Positions 12,505-22,400 of a stretch of DNA of 64,000 nt are shown piece by piece; positions within the stretch are counted from its first letter, which is position 1, and every line of letters begins with the position of its first letter. This DNA is from Euborellia annulipes (Eukaryota > Arthropoda > Insecta > Dermaptera > Anisolabididae), in the NCBI GenBank assembly GCA_023213315.1, contig JAKCPI010015697.1, positions 124,001 through 188,000 on the forward strand, read 5' to 3'. Made by a program: the position numbers and the translations under genes. The notes under the pieces are model-generated. The model was not told where the DNA came from. It did no database searches and saw only the letters and a list, made by a program, of their open reading frames with translations.

Positions 12505-13431
12505 TCATTCTCTAAAAGTCATTCAACAAAAAAGGTTGTGGTTTATATTTATTTCTCATTGTTATTTTACTCTTTAATTATAAGTCTTTATTTTATATAA
12601 ACAATCAAAACTTTTTAAAATTCCGGTGTTTTTTTCAAAGCTAGTCAGAGCTGATTTTTTTTTTATTATTATTTATTACGACTTAAATAAGCTTTAATAC
12701 CAAAAATAAGACTATAATTTGAAAAAAAGAACTTTAATTTTGATTTTTAAAATTCCACCAAATAAATTTTTTTTTACTTTGTGTACTAATAAAAATTCTT
12801 ACCTTGTTAGTTATAGTTTATGTGCAGCTTTATTTTTAATTTAATTTTATAAATAAATGTAAGTTGTTTAGTTGAGTAAGTAGTAAGTCATTTTTAAATA
12901 TTTCATAATATATATCAATTAATATATTCTTTAAAACTCATTTTATGTTATTTATTATTTGAAGTAATAAATTAATATATTTTTTAAATTTTGAAATTTT
13001 TTTTATAATTTTCCAAAATAAGGAGAATTAATTAAATTCTTGGGACTCGTCGAAGAATGCATCTTTAATGCTGGAACTCGTCTCCATCCTCCTTTTCCAA
13101 ATTCAAAAAAATAAAAGATTTATTTAATTCATATACCAGGGTAAATATAAACACTCAGGGCATCACATTTAGTAAGTACGTTGATGTCGACCACGAACGT
13201 TGATGTCGACCACGAGTTACCCGAGCTAGGACTGACATTTCTTCTTCTATCCTAAGTCAGTCTTTCTTATAAAATCATCATGGAAAATAATAAGGCGAGG
13301 TCAAAATGAAAAGAATATTTGGTAATTATTATTTTATTTTTAATATTACACTTAACGTACACTTAATATTCATTTATTTTTTCAGCTTCTATACTTTCAC
13401 GGTTTTTGCAGTTAATCAAAGACATCAACAT
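12505..13431. other. Convergent intergenic spacer
   Basis: The brambleberry stop (TAG at 12502-12504) and the channel gene stop (TGA at 13434-13432 on -) face each other across 927 bp. AATAAA-type signals lie downstream of both: on + near 12759, and on - at 13378-13373, about 55 bases past the channel stop. Around 13165-13270 is a duplicated GTTGATGTCGACCACGA block related to 4910-4950. Confidence 0.65.
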
Positions 13432-16400
13432 TCACCATGCTATTTTGCTTTGATTTTCTAAAAATGGATATTTTGCTAATTGCCGATTCAATTTTGATCG
13501 AGCATTTCTTCGACGTCGTCGTTTTTGTGGCATAACCATGTTAAAACGTTGCCATACATTCATCAAAAATTGGAAAAACAATTCAAGAGATTCAATTAAC
13601 ATGAGTAGAGTGATTCCTAAATACAGGCTCAGCGCTCCACCCAACGAACCAATTAACGTTTGCGCCTAAAATAGAAAATTTTAAAAGGTATGACATATTT
13701 CTGATATTTTTCTTTTTATAATTTAGAATTTAATTTAAGCAAAAAAACAATATATATTTTGTTCTATATTTCAATTTTGGCTTCTGAATTTATTATAATT
13801 AACTGATTTATTTTATTTAAGATAAAAATATTTTGCAAATTAAGTTTGTGTTGGATTGGGCAAATACCCTCTGCACTCCAAACAGGATATTCCGCTTTCG
13901 AGGTTTATTTAGTACTTTTTATTTTATTTCAGGATTCATCATCATCATCTGCAGCGCTACAGCCCTAGAACTGAATTCATTTATTTGTATTTTCCTGAAT
14001 TAATTTAAAAACAAAACGCAGTTCCAAAGATGTCTTAATAAATTAGATAGCAACAATGGTTTTTTTATAAAGGTACTAGCGGTGGTAGGGTTCGCCCCGC
14101 TAGGTTCTGGCAGGGGGCGTCTCGTGGTATAACTAAGAGTTGTCCATATAAATGTATTTTAATTAATTTTGCACCATAATAAAAAAAATATGAAATAAGA
14201 AAATCGAGTTGAAAATAAGAAGGGAGACTAAGAGGGGAAGGTAGGAGGGGTAGGTTCGATAGAACTTTCTGAGGTGTGGAATATTATTTTTAAATTATTT
14301 ACACCCTAGAGAATCGTCATTTTAAATTTTATTAAAATCGAGTGAAATATAAATTTTAGGGGGGGGGGGGCGTCCCCCCTAGTATGCCCGATAGAACCTT
14401 CTGAGGTCTGTAATACCATTTTTCAATTATTTACACCCTAGAGAATCGTCATTTTAAATTTTATTAAAATCGAATGAAAAATAAAAAAATAATAATTTTA
14501 GAGGGGTGGGAATGGGGGTAGAGCTGAAAAAACCTTTTGAAATGTCGAATCTTAGGAGGAGAAAGAGTTTTTATTTTTCATTTTAAAGTTTGTTTAATAT
14601 ATTTTTCGTAAAGCGAGTCAGAACCTGCTTTTCTATGGGTCATTTCTGAGCCCCTGAGAGGAACGTCACCTATCCCAAATTTGATATAATAAAAGCCTAA
14701 AACCACCCCCCAAAAATTCTCTACTTATTAAAAAAAACTCCATGAAAATCGGCCCAGTAGGTTCGGAGCTTATGCGCTGCAAAGAGGCCGACATACAGAC
14801 AGAGCTTGTCTTTTAAATAATATAGTAAGTATAGATTTTATTATAATACTAAAACAATAAACGAACTTGAAACTATTAATTGAAATTATTGAAAAGTCAA
14901 ATTAATAAGAGTAAATTATATGCTGCCGCTATCTATTAGGAGAAAATTTAAACAAATTCAAATATATTGTGCTTTAAAAATACAGTGGCGCCATCTTTTA
15001 TATAAAAAAAAATATATACTAAAGTTTATTAGAAATAGGTTCGATTATATTCGGAGCATTTCGGGAATATTCGGGTAGGTGGCGACCGCCGAATCCATTT
15101 ATAAAGAGGAATATATTCTGGGATTAATTAGTATCTCACCGGCTGCCGGTGAGTGATTATAAGGGGGATATGTCACTTTTGTATCTATTATTTTTCATTA
15201 AAAAAAAAATTATTAGCTTTTAATAGGGAACAGGAATTCTCTAATTATTATAAATACATGATATTATTTTCATTTTGAATGAATCATTGAATCTTAATAG
15301 GGAATTGGAGGTCTTTGATTGCTATGGGCGCATGAATTGTATGATGAGATGTTGCCTCGTCGACGGTCAGCATCCCACCCACCATCCCAATATAGATACT
15401 TTTCTTATATAGAGATTTAATTACCCGAAGCAATCGTCGCCACATACCGAAAATACCCGAAGACTTCCGGAGGTTTAATTCATCGGAAGTCTTCGGGTAT
15501 TTTCGGTATGCGGCGACGATTGCTTCGGGTAATTAAATCTCTATATAAGAAAAGTATCTATATTGGGATGGTGGGTGGGATGCTGACCGTCGACGAAGCA
15601 ACATCTCATCATACAATTCATGCGCCCATAGCAATCAAAGACCTCCAATTCCCTATTAAGATTCAATGATTCATTCAAAATGAAAATAATATCATGTATT
15701 TATAATAATTAGAGAATTCCTGTTCCCTATTAAAAGCTAATAATTTTTTTTTAATGAAAAATAATAGATACAAAAGTGACATATCCCCCCTTATAATCAC
15801 TCACCGGCAGCCGGTGAGATACTAATTAATCCCAGAATATATTCCTCTTTATAAATGGATTCGGCGGTCGCCACCTACCCGAATATTCCCGAAATGCTCC
15901 GAATATAATCGAACCTATTTCTAATAAACTTTAGTATATATTTTTTTTTTATATAAAAGATGGCGCCACTGTATTTTTAAAGCACAATATATTTGAATTT
16001 GTTTAAATTTTCTCCTAATAGATAGCGGCAGCATATAATTTACTCTTATTAATTTGACTTTTCAATAATTTCAATTAATAGTTTCAAGTTCGTTTATTGT
16101 TTTAGTATTATAATAAAATCTATACTTACTATATTATTTAAAAGGCAAGCTCTGTCTGTATGTCGGCCTCTTGCAGCGCATAAGCTCCGAACCTACTGGG
16201 CCGATTTTCATGGAGTTTTTTTTTAATAAGTAGAGAATTTTTGGGGGGTGGTTTTAGGCTTTTATTATATCAAATTTGGGATAGGTGACGTTCCTCTCAG
16301 GGGCTCAGAAATGACCCATAGAAAAGCAGGTTCTGACTCGCTTTACGAAAAATATATTAAACAAACTTTAAAATGAAAAATAAAAAGTCTTTCTCCTCCT

Positions 16401-19400
16401 AAGATTCGACATTTCAAAAGGTTTTTTTCAGCTCTACCCCCATTCCCACCCCCTCTAAAATTATTATTTTTTTATTTTTCATTCGATTTTAATAAAATTT
16501 AAAATGACGATTCTCTAGGGTGTAAATAATTGAAAAATGGTATTCCAGACCTCAGAAAGTTCTATCGGGCGTTCCAGGGGGGACGTCCCCCCCCTCCCCT
16601 TAAAATTTATCTTTCACTCGATTTTAATAAAATTTAAAATGACAATTCTCTAGGGTGTAAATAATTGAAAAATAATATTCCACACCTCAAAAAGCTTTTT
16701 TTTTTATTTAAATTGAATTTTTTATTTTATATTTTCATATTATTTGCAAAATTAATTAAAATAAATTTATTTCGACAACTCTTAGTCATATTCCGAGACG
16801 CTGCCCTCCAGGGTCTAACAATTGCAAATATCGTTAAAATAACGCCAGCGGGGGGGGGGGGCGGAGCCGGAACTAGGAGATTTTTTAGGGAGGTTAAAAT
16901 TTAATTTGCCGCCCCCTCCTGATTATTTTCTATACAAAATTAATATCATTTTACCTTTTTTTTTTTAGTAAATCTTTCCTTAATTGCCGCCCCCCTCCCC
17001 CTGATATCTGCCGCCCGGGGCACGTGCTCCCACTGCCCCCCCCCCCCCCTAGATCCGGCCCTGGGGGGGGGGGGCGGCAAACTTTATTTTTCTTCGAATT
17101 TACTTACAAATAGTTATCTCAAATTTGGCCAAAAGATATTTAATTTGATTAATTTTTTACATGGTGGAGAATTGGAGATATCAGCCAAAACTGGGATTGT
17201 TCAGGTTAATAAAACTCCCAGAATAAGACGTTTCGGCCTTAATTTATTTGGCCATCTTCAGTTATTGGGAATTATACCCCTCGTTAGAAACGCGCCAAAA
17301 ATGCTCGTGCAGAATGCTAAACAATTCCTTGTAGCTTGGTTTAATAAATATCAACTGACTTGATATGTTGGATTTTGAGCGATGGTTTTCACTTTGAGAT
17401 TTTCCAAATATACATCCACTCTAACAAGATTACTTTGCGCTGATCTTTTTGTTTCTTCGTCATTTTCATCACAATAGAATGAAACTTGATCTTTTAGTGC
17501 GATAGAACACTAAAAAAAATGTATATCCACAAATATATCTAATTAAATATTTTTTCTTATTATATAGAGATTTCTCACCCAATTATTATCTGTAGGCCAA
17601 GCAGCAGTAGAAATTCTCGTTTCGTATGTCACATCCCTAAAAAATCAAACGAAATATAAAATTAACAGATATATTTATATTTTTTTTTTACTTTCCTGCA
17701 ATCCATATTGCAGCTACATAAACGTTGTCGATTTTCAAATTCTTCAAGAACCATATTAGCGCATTGATAGGCTTGACCTTGAAATAATCAATTTCCGATT
17801 AGCTCGTTATTTGGTAATATGATGAAAATAGAACTCATACTTGTCGAAGTGAGATTGCATGGGGTCATTCCTGTGGGAACATCCATGTAACTTGGATGTC
17901 CACACATACATCTTTCTTCGAATGCCTTCTGGATACAGACTCGGTGACAGGCCTATAGACCGAAACTCATTTTACTACCCTCTTTTTTTTTAAATACAAT
18001 TTAATATAATTCTCTTCTTATAGATAATTTTTTTTTTCATTACACACAGAGGGAAGGAATGCGTTGGAGATCTATAAAAGAACTGAATCGAAGCCAGAGT
18101 AAAGTCGGCACGTTGCAATACTTAGTTTTAATTATCCTAACATGAAGAAGAGTCGTTGGAATTTGAGATGTTAATTAATAAAATTTTTTATATAGGGGGA
18201 ACTAGGGAGACTTGACCATCAATATTCATATAAGGTAAGAAATCATTTAATATCATCATTCAATTATCCATATTACTAGTATAAAATACAAGAAACATGC
18301 TAAAGCTTCATTTAGGGAGACTTCGACCCAGCAGTTAAGCCAGAAATTTTGGTACTGTAGCCTATTTGATTCGAACAAGACTATTTTTCCTTAAGGCTCA
18401 AGTAAATTTAATTGAACTTGTATAACATTAAAGAATTATCACAAAATTATGCTCATTTTTGCTTTAGCTTTCACTCAACTTTTTTAAATCTGCCCATTTT
18501 TTAAATCTCCCCTAGAATTGAATAGCCTAATTGCTTTTGATAAATATGTAAGTGAAAATGTAAGAATTAAACAGATGAAAACTTTAACAGAATGGAGGTA
18601 CAGAGTCAAGGGCGGATACAAGGGGGGTAATTACCCCCCACCCCCACCCCCGAGATTTGAATTTTATATTCTGGCCAACAAGTACAGAAATACAGAAATT
18701 ACCGAAATTAAGAAAAAATAGTGTGCTGTGCGACGAGCCACACCAGATTACCCCCCCCCCCCCCCGAGAAACACCTCTGGATCCGCCCTTGTACAGAGTA
18801 CCAAAATGGTGGTAAGTGATATACCTAACAAGAACAAAATAGAAGAAAAAACAAAGCAGAAAGAGGAAAAGAAAAGACTCGTAGAAGAAACAAAAGCTAA
18901 AAGAGCTCTTTTCCCCAAAAATAGAAATGTTCCAGAACTTGACTTTTGTATATGATTTTTGAATAAGTTTGAATTCAATTTCAGTTTATTATAATAAAAC
19001 TTTTTTTCTACAATAATGTTTGTTTTATTGTTGTGAATTTTTAGTCTACTTTAAGAAAGTTGTGAAGGAAAAATAATGAAACCTTCAAATACTCAGGCAT
19101 GATAACCTGCTTATTTGAGTAAGTAATCAAGTGGGTCAAGTCTCCCTAGGATACGGAGCAAAATTGCAAAATTTTTGAAATCTGTATTTTACAACTACTT
19201 CCAAGAAATATTTTGACTTGATTTCCCTGCATAATTTATAAAAAGGTTCAAGTTTGCCTTTAATATACATTTTTACTATTTACTATTCAGAAAAAAATTC
19301 AAAGATAAAAATAAAAAATTGGGTCAAGTCTCTCTAGTTCCCCCTATTATATATAAATAGTCGCTTAAGGCGAGCTTAAGATCTAAGATGTTTTGGTGCA

Positions 19401-22400
19401 AATGGACATTACGATTAAAAAGAGAAGATTTGTATAATACCTCAAATTATAAGTTTTTACCTCTAGTGAATAAGGAAAAGAAAAATTGACATAATTGTGG
19501 TACCAAGTGCGCAGCCAAGTGTCTGAACAATTGGTCACATACGGAAGAGGTTGACTAATTAGACGAACCTGGAAATATTAAAATATATTCTTTATTAATA
19601 AAAATATATAAGCCTATTTTTTTGATATATAACTATATATTTTCTTAAATATTTAAGTTTTATTATTATTTACAATATTATTAAATAAATATTTTTACGG
19701 ACTCACCTCCAAAAGAGCAATGCTGGTTGCGGTATGAGGTGCGACAGTTATTCCGTTTTCATCTGGTAAAGGTCTGCGATCTCGACTGTGTACTATAACT
19801 CGAACTCCCGCTTGTGGAGTCAACCCGCCTCGACTGAAATTCTCCTGATCCAGGTATAGTTCCAGAGACAAACCTAATCCAAAAATTATCTATTTTAATT
19901 AATTCTTGAAAATGTTTGATTATGGATTTAATAACCACGGAAAGAAAAATATTTTTATTTCCTGAATAGGTTTATAAAATTTACTCTTTATTTTCTCTTA
20001 TTTCTTTTAGTTTCAAGATTAATATTTAACAATAGCCTACCATAATCTCCTCCTGGGATAACAGCTCGCCTTTGAGTTGAAAATGTATAACAATTCCCAA
20101 AACTATTGGATACGGACTTATGGAAAAATCTATTGAAAAAAAAAATTAAAGATTAATGACTTATTACATAGGCGTAGCCAAGGGGGGGGGGGGGTTTGGG
20201 GTTCAAACCCCCCCCCCCCCATGGGACCCAAGCCATGACTAGATATTTAATACAAATTATATTTAACATAGGGCAAGAGAAAGTAAAATATAATAATTTA
20301 CTCTAGCTAAAAAAACAAACCAAAATGATTTATAAATACCCTAAAATAATCTTAAATTTTTGAAAAAAATTTCTTGATCCCCCCATCAAAAATTTCTGGC
20401 TACGCCAATGACTTATTATATACCTAAACTTATGAAAGTACTCGAAATGATATGTTATTTAATATGTGATTTTAGTGTTAATTTTGTATTTCAAGTCTTT
20501 TGTAAGTAATTCCAGGGCCGGATTGGGGGGGGGGGGCAGTGGGTGCATGTGCCCCGGGCGGCAATTAAAGAAAGATTTACTAAGAAAAGGTAAAATGATA
20601 TGAATTTTGTATAGAAAATTTTAAGGAGGGGGCGGCAAATTAAATTTTGCCCCCCTAAAAAATCTCGTAGTTCCAGCCCTGAGTAATTCAAATCAATTAC
20701 TCTTTCTTGAAGCATCACAATTTTATTATAGAGAAATTTAATTTGTTCAAAATCGAATTGTGGCACTGATTTCCGTTCTGATATTCCTTCCCAAATATAT
20801 AACATCTTAGCAAAAATATTAAGATTATAATCAATAAACAACTTACTTAGTGAGATTTCGGCAGGACTGGCCACTATAGGTGCAGGTGCGTACAAATTGG
20901 CTAAACGAATGGCCAATTTGCTTTCTCAAATCGATAGAGAGATTTGTGTAGACTGCCATAAAGTGCATTAAATTGTTAAAAGATCGAGTTTGGTTTAAAG
21001 TACGACGACCTCGAATCCCAGATTTAGGAATCTCCTATTAAAAGAGAACATTTTTTTAAATCATTACACTTCTTCAAATGAAATTGATATACCATGTTTA
21101 TAAAAATACATAATATATAATAACATTTATAAAGTATTTCATTGTTAAAAGATCAATGAAAATCAACCAAATGCATTAAATTATTAGCTACCATTCTGAC
21201 ATCTTTTGGCAAATTTTCGTAATAAGTTTTTTTTTTTTTTTTTTTGGCTTACTTTTTAAGACGCCCTCTTCTCGGGGAAAACATGCGTAAAGGGGCCCTT
21301 ACACGATCAATCATACTGACAGTATTTGAGTTGATTGGCGTTTTGACTGAACGTGTATGGGCAAGACTGAAGACTGATGGCCGTTTTCTTTTTGTTTTTT
21401 TATTGTTACTTAGTGGCAGGGAACAAAGTTAGTTTAGTTAAGAAGAAAAATTAGTGGCTTCCCACAGTCGAATGAGCTAAAAAGAACTTTATTCTGACTG
21501 GTAGTCTGAATGCTACGTGTAAAATTATACTTGAATGAAGAAAATACTGACGGTTGGACTGATTCAGTCAGACTGACAGTATGATTGATCGTGTAAGGGC
21601 CCCTTAACATCTACCTCCTAAACCCCCTTAAAGAAAGTGCGCAGCCCACCAGAAGCGGACCACGCACAGGTGTCCTTACGAGGGACTCAAAGCCCATTGC
21701 ATTTCTAAAATGCCTATAAGATTACAAAAAGGAGAAATAATTAAATTTTGAAAGTCTTTAAAATAGTATGTGTATTAAAGAGAATATATTTAAGCCCAAA
21801 ATATCAGATCAACCAAACCTCTGCTTTAATGATTTACAAGATATTAGACATAAATATAAGGGTGCTCACACCTGCGCTCTGCTCCGCTCGCGAGCTGCTT
21901 GTTGTTGTTTTGAGATGCTCGCGAGCTGCTCGCCGCGATCCATCTCTTTGGATCGCGGCAGGTTCGTCAAAATAAATAATTTCAACGAGCAACGAACTTC
22001 GAGCCGCGAACTGCTCGCGAGGGAGCAGAGCGCAGGTGTGCACCCTAAGAGTAAAGCCTGCTTCACTCCACAGTCCTTTATTTCCTTTTCGTTCTAGAGT
22101 TCCCTAAAAGACATTTTTATTGACCGATTGGATCTTTATCAAAACTTGCCATTAGAGATATTTATTTTAAGTTTAAACAAAATTATTTTTATAAAATACC
22201 GTGGAATTTGACATAGACATATTTGTTGTTGCAATTGTTGTTGATTCCGAATGCAAAGCCACTTGTCTCTTTGTTCTCTCTATATTACATTCCGTTATTT
22301 CCAACAATGCATTGAGACTTTGTGCCTGTTCTGAATTTTGTTCTTTAGACGCCACTTGTCGTAAATTATTACAATGTACTCGGTTTAGGTTGCATATTGT

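Noticed and set aside
21192..21228. Exon-like TYYENLPKDVRM with a donor ATG|GTAGCT on -
   Set aside because: Phase would fit between two channel exons, but a 19-base poly(A) run sits where the acceptor should be, with no AG in the right phase. The flanking exons join correctly without it.
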